Source: Trichostrongylus colubriformis (lineage: Eukaryota > Nematoda > Chromadorea > Rhabditida > Trichostrongylidae). From it: a stretch of 64,000 nt of DNA. The translations under genes were made by a program, and so were the position numbers. Under the pieces are notes generated by a model that had not been told where the DNA came from, did not search any database, and saw only the letters and a list, made by a program, of their open reading frames with translations. Where the stretch lies: contig OZ022261.1 in the NCBI GenBank assembly GCA_963978905.1, positions 37,156,130 to 37,220,129 of the forward strand. Reading direction: 5' to 3'. Shown here in pieces: positions 26,717-37,829 of the stretch (positions are counted from its first letter, which is position 1; each line of letters begins with the position of its first letter).

Positions 26717-26781
26717 GGTCGCGTTCATACCTTGCGCACCACCACCGTTGCCGCCGTCGGTGCGCAAGGTATGGACGCATC
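26717..26781. repeat. Minimal family C palindrome
   Basis: A 65-bp element reduced to two arms: tcgcgttcataccttgcgcacc and ggtgcgcaaggtatggacgc, separated by about 20 bp. Confidence 0.75.
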
Positions 26782-28166
26782 CTGTTCTTATTATTTGCAA
26801 TACAACGACCTTCGGAAGGGTTCTCAAACGATAGTTATATTTTTTTGCTCTTTCTTTTCTGGAATTTCCATAATTCATATACGCATATATTTATTACATG
26901 GGGAAGCTTATGTGATGGCATACAACTGGAGACAACCTTGCAGTTATCAACCATCTGTAACATAAAGGTTTCAGAAAGCCATGGGACATTGAGGAGATAT
27001 CGCATCAGGAATAATATAATAATAATAATATTTAATAAAGCTCAATACAGGAAAAACTGAAGGATAGAGTAATATGTTAAGTAGTTTCAATCATTGTGTA
27101 CTAGGAGTGATCATGGTGCAATATGGTCATCAAGGTATTTCTTGAAACCTGGAGAGCTAACAGCGGGTCCGTCTTTCGGCTCAGTTCTATGTACGGGAAG
27201 TAAAGTCAATTCCTGAAAAGTGTGCTCCACAGCTGGCGTTGTGATTGGGGAAAAGTAATGTCAAGGCGCCCCTTGTGGTCATTGATTCCTTCTCTTTAAG
27301 TAATATACTGAGATGAAAGCAAGAACGCCCATGGAGAATTTCGTGGAACATCAAAAGATCAAGCTTTCTCCCATGCCGAGCAAGGGAGATTAGGTCTAGG
27401 CTAGAGTTACGGATTTCGGCCGAAGGGATGCTGTCACAAAAGGATTCATTGACTCCTATAGAACCTGATGGAACTCTTTTGAACCTTTCAAAATTTTTCT
27501 ACCGTTTTTCGCTTGTGAGGAGAACATGACAGTGTCATTTTGGACAAAGGGTCTTACGTATTTCTTATATGCCCGTGAGAGAACAATAGAGAGGGTTTTC
27601 GTTAGACGGCACTCTTTCTAGCGGCTTCTTCACAGTGAGCGTCATAGCAGGCATTAGCGGCTATCAAAAACCTCAATTTAATAGTTTCATCAGTCTCTGG
27701 AATATCGAACCCTCAACAAAATAGATTGTGCATTCCACATCACCACTAGACTTTGTACCATAACGCATAACTTATGTTTTTTTTTTCCCTGACAGAGGAC
27801 GTCTCCACTGTTTTGATCACGATGCGGCCGCGAGGGCATACTGAACGATTATCAGTGATTCTTATTGCTTGTAAATTTATACGTCGTCAGCAAAGCAACA
27901 CACTTGGCTCCAGAAAACAAGATTACAAATGCAAACTCATGAGTGTAAATATAAAGAAGTACTGGGGAGAGAAGTCCCATCTTGAAGGAAACCGTTGAGG
28001 GCCGGCCTCGTCTGGAATAGGTAGAATTAACTCGTACTGAAGCAGTCGATCAGTATGAAACGCTCTTATGCAGAAGACAATGTTAGTTTCTTTTTTGTTG
28101 AGACCATCTTTCTAAATTATCGTACGGTCCTGTCCACTTTGCGGTACTTCGCAAATGAGGTCTTAC

Positions 28167-28460
28167 CTGATAGCATGGTTTCTTGACCCGTGCCCATTTT
28201 CCTGCACATCTCTCGCAGCCCATTTCTCTGACACCTTTATTAAACTGCATGGCAGAGTTGGCTATCACTCACGTTTGAAGGTTGTGTGCACTCCTCATAT
28301 GTAGAAGTTATCGCCTGTGTGTGGCACCGATTATGTATCGGGTTTGCAACCAATGTGTGATTGGTAGCGTAGGTAGACGTAGGCGACCCACCAGTCACCG
28401 ACCCCTCAACCGCATTCCCGTTTTTCCATCTGTGTTGAGCCGTATTTGACGCAACTGTCA
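28167..28460 (-). CDS. Unassigned exon candidate(s)
   Basis: Minus-strand frame 28460-28272 (ATNHTLVANPIHNRCHTQAI then TSTYEECTQPSN) ends at a GTGAGT donor. After a CAG acceptor, 28244-28167 reads FNKGVREMGCERCAGKWARV KKPCYQ, ending at a GTAAGA donor. The implied intron is only about 28 nt, shorter than expected, so the pair may instead be one frameshifted or non-coding stretch. No family is recognised. Confidence 0.3.
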
Positions 28461-28604
28461 AATTCTATCTTGCCTCTTCTACGGTCCATTCATCTATTTT
28501 TTGTCTGCAGCTTACGTACTAGAGCGAGGCTTTTCTAAAGTTAAACTCATATGTGTGAAGTCCGTCTTCGGTTCTCGGCTAAATCTCGGTTTCCAAATAT
28601 GCAG

Positions 28605-31600
28605 GTTACCGATGCGATCTCAACTCCCCTTGTTGGAATAGCTAGCGACTCCAGCTTTTTACCGAGATGGTTTGATAAAATCGGTCGCCGAATCTCTTGG
28701 CATATGATAGGTGAGCTCCTGTATTGTTGTTTTGTTCTTGTGTGAATTTTGGTTGAATAATGAGGTAATAGCTCTAACTGTCGTTTATATCCAGACTTTT
28801 GGAATTAACCTGAAGTGAGAAGATTGAAGATTTCAAGGTACACTATGTGTGACGTTGTCTTTTCCGTTCATCTTTAACCGTTGTTTTGTGTGCTCTGATA
28901 CTAGTTCTGAATGGTACAAAGTGTTATGGTTTGTACCATTTATTATGCTTTTTCAATTCGGTTGGGCATCAGTCCAGGTGAGAATCATTTCCCAGATGTT
29001 TATGAGTGACCTAACAAAGCCTTTTAGATCTCACATCTAGCATTAATTCCTGAGTTGTCCTCAATCGATAGTAGTCGAACTACGATGAACTCTCTAAGGT
29101 AGTCTCATGGTGTTTCTTCTGTTACGAAATCTTTACTACCTTTCTTAAAGGTATTCATTCACTGTGATTGCAAATTTGTCGGTATTTATCGTGTTGGCCT
29201 GGTTCCTTTCCCGAAGTACTGAACATTCAGAAATCGGTCCCTATGATTTCACTCACTTTCAGGTCAGTGTGCTTTTTATTTCAGTGAGGTTCATTCATGC
29301 ACGTTGTCGTGTCTCTTACGAAATAGCTGTCTTTGTTGAAAGCACCGAAAGTGACCATCATACTGCGTTTACCTCGCTGTTTCCCAGAGGGAACATACCT
29401 CTGTGCCCACTCTTTTGGAAACGCTCATTCATTTTTGATTCTAATTACGATTGCCCCTGTTCAGACCGCTGGCTTCATTGTTGTCGGTAGTGGTTTACTG
29501 GTAACCTTGTTATTCTATGCACTGGTTTCTGAGCCGGAGCACGGGCGGAGGTTGAGGTAAGGATGTAGCTTCAGACCGCTTTCATACTGCATTCGCTAGT
29601 TATCACTACCGGTAGCGACCGACGCCGCCACCAGAACACATGTTTTAAGAGTAGTAAATTGGCACCACTGGGCACGACAATCTTGGTGGGTTGCGTTGGG
29701 TCAATCGCAATCGTTAGCGATAACTAGTATAATGTAAACGGAGCTTACCCTTGACTGATCCTCTACTTTCAGCCGTGTCAACTCGATCTCCTCTGATGCG
29801 AGTGAGCTCATCAGGATGCATTGGACGAGCTGGTTCGGTTACATACAATTTTATCAGGTGCGAAGTTTCCTTTGGACTACAATACTTATGAAGATGTACC
29901 TTTTCAGATTGCCTTGCTGTATATGTTGTCCCGTTTGTGTATTAATGTTTCACAAGTTTACTTTCCATTCTATATTACACTTACTCAGAATTATAGTAAG
30001 GTATGTAATTATTATCCTGTCCAAAAACCGACTTCCTGTTCTTTATTTTTACCCTTTTCTGGTTCAGTTTGCAATAGGGTGATCATAGTAAGTTGTTTCG
30101 CTTGTTAGCTAAAATAGTTTAGTATCCACGAATATATCGGTCTGTTTCTTTTTTGATGCAACTTATTTGTTTAATATTTGGTGTAATTGAGTTTCACACA
30201 GTCGACCTAATGCGCTCCTTTTTCTCGCAAGGCTACAATTGATATTGAGTCATGTGATTTGAACGTTATGATTACGTAACCTTTTTTATTGGCGAGCAAT
30301 GCACTTTATTTTACTTCCAAGTATGATTTTGGGCATGAATATCAGTGAACACTGACCGAAATTGCTGAGCAAATAGGCGCATCAGTTACTGCATCGATGT
30401 GCGTAAGCTAGTAACAGTAAAGGACCAGCGTTTTCAGAAGTACGTAGCAATATTTCCGATGGTCTCCTATCTTAGTTCATTCCTCATATCAACTGTGAAT
30501 GGTTTACCGTGTTTGAATACTTTGATCAATAGGAAGGTAAGGTTTTTTCTTCAATTTACTGTGGTCTTCGCAATGCAGCGTGCGACGTGATGCATACCAG
30601 CTAGGGAACTGTATGTTGTTGGGTTTCACGATAAACGTGTTCATGTAGGACGTAGGACGTAAGGCACGGTAATCGCTCTAAGACCCACCTTCATGCGGCG
30701 CCGCTAGCTCACACTTATCGCGTCGCATGGCGAACGCCGCTGCATGCTACCGTAACGATGCACGCACACTTTTGGCTGCCCACATAATGGCGTATATGCT
30801 AATTAGTGTGTCTCACGGATATTCTCTTCACATTTTGGAATATATTTTGTTTTCAGTTTCTATTTCTCCTTGGAGTTTTGAGTGGCTTGGGAACATGTGT
30901 TTGGATGCTCTTCGAGCTGTCTCTCTGGCAAATGTATTTCGTAGCAGGACTTATGGGTGAATTATGTACTCAATTAGTTCGAATCACATCATCTTGTATG
31001 CCTTTGAGGGGGTTTATGTTGGGACGCACGGATTTTTACCTAAGCCCGAGGTCGGCTCGCCGCGCGCGGCGACGTTTCTCGAATTGTCCGAGTTGTCTCA
31101 AAACCGGCTGCTCCGACATGTTGCCAATCTGTGGCTCTCTCCACTTCATTGATCAATACGGTGGGGATTGGAGCCCATTGGAACTCAGAATTGCGCGGTG
31201 CGGCTGCTGCACCACATCCATAGCTCTTCCTAACTGTAAGCGTGTCAAAGTCTTTTAAAGGCTTGAGTGTTGGAACATTCTAGGGAATGTGATATTATGT
31301 AGCTGAACTTTCTTTTTTCATTTATTGGGAAAGGCGAGCAATCGAGCTTATTTGAATACTTGACGGAGATGTTAAAGCATTTAAGGTAAGCGCACGCTCT
31401 CCTGCTGTTTCAGTTGTTTTGTCTTATATGGGTGGATGTCTGGTTGTGTGTGTCAGAACTATTCAGCCAGATCGGGACACGTGAAGAGATGACGGTTGCG
31501 CCTTGTAGCACGGGCGAATCACAACCGGACCAGCAAGGCATTTGTCGCGCGCGGCGGCGCGCCTCGCATGACGCTGCGGCCTAGTTTTGCAGTCCTCACG

Positions 31601-32207
31601 TAAATATGAAAGTGGGTTTCTTGTACTAAATTGGCAGACTGTCTTAAAGTTCAAGCAAACAGTGTTTGGAAGAGAAACATGAAGCCAACGATTACATCTT
31701 TGATCGTATATCCAGAAGAGCTGCATGGCAGTCCGAACTAGATGTGTTTCAGGTGTCACGCAGTCTATTCTGCTGGTAACGTCACTCTCCATCACTGCTG
31801 ATCTCATAAATAGAAACACAGTAAGACACTTCTTCATTTTACTTTACCAAGTACTGCGTACTTTGTTATTAGGAAAGTGGTGCATTCGTTTACGGTGCGA
31901 TGAGTTTCGTTGACAAACTTGCTAATGGGGTTGCCTACCAGATTATTGAGCTATGGAACCCGTCATGCGAGTTAGTTTTTTTACCTCGTCCAACTGGAGA
32001 AGAATTTTAGAGATTTTGTTGTTCTAGATGTTCTATTACGTGCTACCCCTTTTCAGTCCGACCCAGCCCCATCGTGCTTGCCAGATCTTCTACCGGACGA
32101 TTATGGTATACGTCCCCGGTGGATGCTTACTAGCAGCACTCATAATTCTCTTGTCACTTATACCGTCGCGAATTGGTCGAAGAATAAGAAGAGCGCAGAG
32201 TGAGTGA
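28605..32207 (+). CDS. MFSD12-like major facilitator transporter, N-terminus missing
   Basis: Exons: 28605-28710, 28838-28977, 29028-29098, 29151-29262, 29465-29556, 29773-29857, 29908-30000, 30438-30536, 30857-30956, 31753-31820, 31873-31970 and 32057-32207 (TGA). Every junction keeps frame. The translation follows vertebrate MFSD12 along its length: VTDAISTPLVGIASD, WHMIGTLCVTLSFPFIFN, FQFGWASVQISHLALIPEL, TMNSLRYSFTVIANLSV, IALLYMLSRLCINVSQVY, LLVTSLSITADLINRNT and ESGAFVYGAMSFVDKLANG. It ends in a transmembrane helix and a basic tail (RIGRRIRRAQSE). Vertebrate MFSD12 is a lysosomal/melanosomal membrane protein needed for cysteine import; the same role here is inference. The first helix ([20 protein letters not shown] in vertebrates) was not found upstream. 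Introns carry family A and C repeats. Confidence 0.92.
29568..29740. repeat. Family C-like MITE in MFSD12 intron
   Basis: accgctttcatactgcattcgctagttatc pairs with gataactagtataatgtaaacgg across about 165 bp. Confidence 0.6.
30575..30745. repeat. Family A MITE in MFSD12 intron
   Basis: gcagcgtgcgacgtgatgcat...ttgggtttcacgata and ggtaatcgctctaagaccc...gcgtcgcatggcgaacgccgc are the two family arms, facing each other. Confidence 0.65.
31480..31605. repeat. Family B repeat in MFSD12 intron
   Basis: gggcgaatcacaaccggaccagcaaggca and gcggcctagttttgcagtcctcac match the family B core and end. Confidence 0.55.
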
Positions 32208-32422
32208 TACTTCCTTGCAGCTGTCGTGAAGACTGCAAAGGTCTCGAACGATTACGGTATTTATTCATTATTTTAAAAAGCGCATGACATTCATGTTCCA
32301 CTAATTCTACAATAGGATGGACTACTGCACTCAGCATCAGTACGTACTTCTGCCATTTGAGTTGTCTTTCGCGTTCTTGACATTTGGCCTGTCTATCCCG
32401 TTCTTGAAAGAATAACAAACGG

Positions 32423-32565
32423 ATCGCGTTCATGCCCCACGATCGCGGTTTACATAACGCGTACGCCAAAGCGGCTTGTTCGGGCGCCCCAACAGAGCAA
32501 GCATGCCTGTGTGTTGTGACATTGTCACCGTGCATCAGTCACGATCGCAGAGTGTGAACGCGGAG
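32423..32565. repeat. Family C MITE
   Basis: gatcgcgttcatgccccacgatcgcgg pairs with cacgatcgcagagtgtgaacgcgg over a 140-bp element. Confidence 0.65.
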
Positions 32566-33599
32566 TAAAAAGTGTGACAACTTAGTGAAGTGTGCGTGAC
32601 ATTCAAACTGCTAGATTTGTGTACAGAGAACGTGTATACTGCAGAACAGGAAACATTCGATGCGTGCGTTTGGGTGTACTTGTCCGCTTGTCTCCAAACT
32701 TCGGCGTAGGAGCTGTCCTCCCTAGCAACGTTAAGCTTGGTGCGTGTCTGTAGGGCGGAAAATTCGCGTGGCGGCGACGCGCGGTGTGTGAATATGCGCC
32801 AGTCCAATGTTGAATCCAACAGAAGGAGTAATTTGATCGATTGCTGGATCTGAAAGTGGAGATGCCGAGTAGTGCAACAGTGAAGAAAGAACGCAATGAA
32901 ATGGGTGTAAACTAGAGAAATGGGACCCTCCCTATCCCACAAACCCTTCCGCTCCGTTTATTTCGGTAGCGGATGCTTTTCATGCCAGCGGCATCACTGG
33001 AGTGTTGGAACACTAACCAATTCAGGCCGCGGGCTATGATATGGAGCTTGAAATGCTATGGTATGAAGCTTCCATCGCTGGTTACCAGCCACAAACCATC
33101 TCATTAAACCCATAGCGTTGACCCATACTTCCCACTTCTGAATATCCACATTACTTTTTCTAGTGCATTTAGCTCTTATCTTTTGTGATCTCATTCCAGA
33201 ATTTGAGAATTTCATGTTTTCCCTAGCTCAGACTGTCTTCCCCAATCTACCCTTTTTTGAAAGGGGGTTGTCCTGGAAGACTGAGGAGAGGATAGCGGCC
33301 CCTAGGCGACCTCGTCAGGAGACTGTTGAATTGCAAAACTCAAAGAAATCCAAAGATGGTTCAAAGAGATGTAAGATATTCTTGGACACAGTGTTTAATC
33401 CTGGCGAGATGGGCTTATACATAGGCGTAGTGGAGTCCGGTAAGCGGTGTGGTCAGTGGGTGAGTGACTGGAAGGCTTTGGGTTTGGCCAAAAAAAAACT
33501 GTCTGATTTGATCTTCAATCTGTTGCGGTCTATTGTTCAATAAGCCAGGATAGTGAGTTCGGTTCAGCTTAGAGGGTATGGGTGCGTGTAACGAGGACA

Positions 33600-33785
33600 A
33601 AATCTTCACATTGCATCATTCGACGCGATGCGTACGAGCTAGGAGCGTTTGGTTGATTACCTTGCCCGCGCCTTATTCAGTGTAGGACACGGTAGTCGCT
33701 TAAGGACAAAGCATAGACAGCGCCCCAAGCCTGGACGTTTCGTGTCGCGTGCTGCGCGCGGCCTTGCGCATCTCTGCGCATAACA
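33600..33785. repeat. Family A copy
   Basis: cgacgcgatgcgtacgagctagg and ggtagtcgcttaaggac...gtcgcgtgctgcgcgcgg are the family arms. It lies directly upstream of the small frame at 33798. Confidence 0.6.
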
Positions 33786-33797
33786 CGAAGTTGGAGG

Positions 33798-34028
33798 ATG
33801 GAGTATCTCGCATGGTTGGAATTATTCGCGATCCTCATTGCTCCATTTATACTTTCCGTTGCGCTTTCCATGGGCAGTTCACACTCTTCTCCCGAAGAGA
33901 CTGGATGGTTTAAGGATGTCATTAATCCAATTATTTCAAGGCCCGGACCAGGTTGCCATAATGGACGACGATGGACTCGTCGCGGAAGTGGAACAGTAGT
34001 CCGTATTTCCAATCAGCGAACCATGTAA
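33798..34028 (+). CDS. Small hypothetical protein with N-terminal hydrophobic segment
   Basis: A 76-codon frame. Residues 1-25 (MEYLAWLELFAILIAPFILS and on) look like a signal or membrane helix, followed by a polar S/E/P-rich stretch and an arginine-rich tail. No family is recognised. It could equally be one exon of a larger gene or chance. Confidence 0.25.
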   Translation: MEYLAWLELFAILIAPFILSVALSMGSSHSSPEETGWFKDVINPIISRPGPGCHNGRRWTRRGSGTVVRISNQRTM

Positions 34029-34254
34029 ATGTATCTATCTGGTATTAGAATATAAACTGTAATCAATCGCATAACTGTCTTTGAACAAGAGTTACTAATA
34101 TTGTTGTGTATACTCTTATCTAGTCTGTATGTGATACGTACGTACTGTACACTATACAGACCTACCTCACCATCAGCACTGAAAGTAAAAGATGTCGCTC
34201 TAAATTAGTTATAGTTATCACAATTTTTTCATTATGCGGTAAAGGGATGTGCGT

Positions 34255-34345
34255 TTGGGAAGTCCAGCGCGCGATTCACAACAAGGTCTAAGAAGCACTT
34301 GGCTCGCGCGGTGACCTAGTTAGACAGTTTTGACGCACATCTCGT
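34255..34345. repeat. Family B repeat
   Basis: gcgcgattcacaacaaggtc, then ggctcgcgcggtgacctagttagacagttttgacg, a clean family end. Confidence 0.65.
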
Positions 34346-34683
34346 CACAGCATACATGTTTATAAGCTTCTCGCTGCTTTTATTTTGTGTAAATTTGTTA
34401 TATTTGATAGGATCCTTCCGCTAAGTTTCGTACTGGTTTGAAATGCATTATAAGCAGTCATGTTGTGATAAGACTGTGATCAAGTGTTCACTGGTGGTTG
34501 TATAATAAACATGTTTATTATCTGTTGAATATTTCTCTGTATACACACAACACCGCGTTCACTCCGTGAAAATTTCTTGTTCATACCACGAGAAATGAGA
34601 TATAAGTGCAAAGGACCGCGTGCGGACGCGGTGTGGTCGCAACGATGGATGGCCCTTTGTGCCATGCATGTCGTTCTAACAAG

Positions 34684-36004
34684 GGAGGTCTTTCAGGTCA
34701 TGACGCGCTTTTGGAAAACGGTTTTTTCCATTATATGGGGGTATCTACATGAAACATAAAACTGACTTCCATTTTTGCTGCGCGGCCCTACAAATGCCAG
34801 AAAAGGAGTAAAGAAAATCCCTTTCAAAAAAGCGGTTTTAACCCATTTATAGAAACGCATCCTCCTTGCAACTTTGATCATGTGCAGATCCAATGGTGGT
34901 CTTCTATTTCACTCCAAAACAAAGTCAAATATGAAAAAAAAACCTTATCTCTACCATGTACTAAAGGTGCGCAGCAGTCTCATAACGGCTCCCGATGTAT
35001 GGGTGCTGTGACGATTGGATGGCCTACTGGATACGGCGATGAATTCTCAAACGGATGAAGTGCTGGGCTGGTGGTTCGAATCCCGGCATTGCCGACGTTT
35101 TGCATTTTTTTTTGCATTCACACTTTCGTCTTCAAATATGTCTGTTTATGCCAAATGACTACGATTTTCGTTGACAGCATACCAAAATGACCCTATTTAC
35201 GAATCGTCGATGAATTTGGTGATGTGACCTTTTTGGACACGGAAGGGCCCCTAGCGCTCGAAATTCGCGCTTTCGCACAAAACGAGTGTCATATTCGTGT
35301 TCAGGGGGTCAAACTACACTTGGGGACACATTTCTAGCCAATTCCAAACTTTGACCCTAACTTCGAAAAAGATCATGGGTACATGGTGCGCTTTCTACTT
35401 GTAAAAGTGAGTAACTCACAAAATCGATGAAAATCAATGGAATATGCACAGCACAGATGCCTATCGCTATAATTTCAGCTATCAAGCACCAAGCAAGAGA
35501 AATATAGAGAATTTCCTAACAAGTGAGATCGCCGTCTCCTTCATCGAATGCGCAGTCGATGGTATACCAATGCCCAGCGCAAATTCTCGAATTTGGGTCA
35601 AAATCTCGATTGAGGGAAACTTACCCCCGAGTGTAGTTCGACCTCCTGAACACGAATATCAAATCCGTTTCGCGCAAAAACCCCTCGTTCGTGCGCTATG
35701 AGCGCTGAAAGGCCACAAAGTGGGGCTGTCAAAGTTGGTGAAAACTGGCAATAGAGGGCAGTTCAGAGTTCTAAATGTGATAACTGCACTTAATTTTCAT
35801 ATTAGAATGTTTACGAGCACAAAAAGTGAAAATCTAAATTTTGCAAAAATTTGTCCTCGGTGGGGATCGAACCATAAACCCCGTTTTTGGCATTTGTATG
35901 GCCGCGCAGCAAAAATGGACATCAGTTATATGATTCTTGCACGCACCCCCATACATGCAAAAAACAGCTTTCAAAAAGCGCGTCATGAGTTGGAAGACCT
36001 TCCT
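34684..36004. mobile_element. 1.3-kb foldback element with about 120-bp inverted termini
   Basis: Left end ggaggtctttcaggtcatgacgcgcttttggaaa pairs with right end tttcaaaaagcgcgtcatgagttggaagacctt. Homology continues through the ccatatgggggta and gctgcgcggcc segments. Inside, 35265-35330 and 35635-35695 form a second inverted pair (gtgtcatattcgtgttc). No transposase frame is present, so it is non-autonomous. Two tRNA-like B boxes lie in it (ggttcgaatccc at 35073, and an inverted form at about 35865). Confidence 0.75.
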
Positions 36005-36205
36005 CGTAAGTCATGAGGACTGTGCTGACGTGAAGAGCGCAAGATGTGGTCAATCAAAGGCATCATGCCATAAGTGATGATGTAATGGACTGAAGAGATT
36101 GAGCGACATATGGTAGCGGTCTATTAATAGAAGGTAATGGTGTAACTTGGTATTGTGAATGACAGTATTTCTAACAATTGAAAGAATCAAAATGTGTCTC
36201 AAGAT

Positions 36206-37362
36206 GAAGTATATGCAGGATGCGGCAAAAATACCCGTGCACCTAAACATTTTGGATTTTCAGGTTTCAGTAATTTTCCCGCTTCACTTGCCTGATGTAT
36301 GTTGACTATTGTGGAGCCCATACGTACTTGAGTACAAAATAGTTAGGCGTTCTAACCTGCAAGGCGCTATTATCGAACTTCGGCAAGCAAACAAAAGATA
36401 TTATGGAGATCCTTTCCGTGTCCCGAAGAAGGGTTCAGGATACAGTAAAGAAGAAATTGAAGAGCGAAGGGGATAGAAAAGGAAGAGGGCGTCCCGCGAC
36501 AGCTACGAACCGGAAAAATGTGGAACTCGTGAAAGGAAAATGGAATAAGCGAAAGCTCAATAAAGAGGATAGTCAGGGGGAAGCATGAGAGGCTCCCTAT
36601 GGTCGCAGAAATTCCAACTCGTGACGGACACTATGAAGAAGAGGATTGGAAAGATGCAATAGGTTGCTGCAACGGTTCACGGTGGCACGCGCTCAAATTT
36701 CGTACTAAATGCAGTCTTCAACCCCCAAAATATGAGGAATCCTGAGGACACGCTTGCTGATGCTACCGCAAAGGGACGACACCAGGAAAGTTCGAAACAC
36801 TCAATCCGGTATGGTTTGAAGAGGAGTCACATCTTCAGGAAAACTTCACTTGTGCTGTGGCGTGAAAATCAGCGCAGCGGTTTAGGATATGCTAGGAAAA
36901 AGTTCTCAAGCCATGCGCCGGTTTCCACTTCGGAAAAGCCTACTGGTGCTTCCATCAAGATTGGCTCCAGCACACAAAGCGAAGGTGGTTCATGACTGGT
37001 GCGGCGAGCAGCTGCCTGACTTCGTCACACACGACGAATGGCCCTCCAGTTCTCCGGACCTCAACCCGATTGATTATTCTGTGTGGGCACCGTCTAAAAA
37101 AAGCTTGCTCTACCAAACATCCAAATTTGGACTTTTAGAAAAGCGCTTTTGAAATCTCACCAGTGCGCCACATGGGAAGCGTTTGTCGAACGTTTGAGGG
37201 ACTGTGTAGAGTCGGAGGGCGATCATTTTGAAAACTGTTAGCATGCTATGAATTGTCATGTTTATAGTAGACAATTTTGATAGTTAGAAAGGATGTGAGA
37301 AATTTGATTTCAAAATACTGTGAATTTCTAGTGTACGGGTAAAATTTGCACCCTCTAGTACA
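36206..37362 (+). mobile_element. Tc1-like transposon relic
   Basis: Imperfect terminal repeats: ggatgcggcaaaaatacccgtgcac at the left and the inverted gtgtacgggtaaaatttgcaccc at the right, flanked by TA. The interrupted transposase shows a helix-turn-helix part (EILSVSRRRVQDTVKKKLKS, then GRGRPATAT near 36400-36540) and a catalytic C-terminal part (VVHDWCGEQLPDFVTHDEWP, then SSSPDLNPIDYSVW near 36985-37090). Frame changes and stops separate these, so it is dead. Tc1 enzymes are cut-and-paste DDE/D transposases targeting TA. Confidence 0.88.
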
Positions 37363-37829
37363 TCCTAAGTGATGACTACGACAAGAATTTAGGTAGAAGA
37401 AGAAATTTGCATGGAAAAGTCATATTTTTTGTCTGATCGCTTCAAATACGAAATTGCCCTAGATTATTCACTCCTACCCTACTTTTTTGCATGTTTTTGA
37501 TATCGCAGTGGGCAGCATCCTTCATAATGAATCATAATCATTTTTCCTCAGTAGCTGATTTCTGAGGTTTTTTATCTCCAGGTTCATTGATCATTCACGG
37601 CCTTCATTGTTCCCCAAATCCGTTATTCAAGTGTCAGCGGCTTTCAATTCTGACCACAACCGTTTGTGAATTTTTCATTCAACTGGAATATCACTAGGCA
37701 ACGGGGTCGACGTTTTCTATGCCTCGAAACCATCTTAAACTTCAGTTAGGCTAAGATTCGATCTCATTTCGGAAGCTTTCCTAGTATTCGAGTGAACTCA
37801 CCTACTTGTTTAATGGAAAAATAAATCTG

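Larger units (their letters stand above)
20226..28604. other. Interval between receptor and MFSD12 genes
   Basis: Holds family C MITEs, a tRNA-like sequence and a few exon-like minus-strand frames listed separately. The rest is AT-rich without recognisable coding content. An ATG at 26062 opens MDDEADVVPIRGDDDVQ and ends at a CAG|GT donor; it is preceded by TATAAAG (about 26004) and a TCTTGCAG acceptor, so it could be an isolated plus-strand first exon. Confidence 0.45.
32208..37829. other. Transposon-rich interval
   Basis: Between the MFSD12 stop and the Ly6 start I see repeats, one foldback element and a Tc1-like relic. Two plus-strand frames remain unexplained: 33163-33543 (126 codons, low-complexity K/S-rich) and 33798-34028. 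Confidence 0.5.

Noticed and set aside
27100..28010. LINE reverse transcriptase fragment
   Set aside because: Some minus-strand stretches look loosely protein-like, but no YxDD or other RT motif could be found.
30965..31000. tRNA B box (gttcgaatcac) in the MFSD12 intron
   Set aside because: An isolated motif with no T-arm stem or A box nearby.
33163..33543. 126-codon plus-strand frame
   Set aside because: Low-complexity K/S-rich translation with no recognised domain and no clear splice sites; not strong enough to call a gene.
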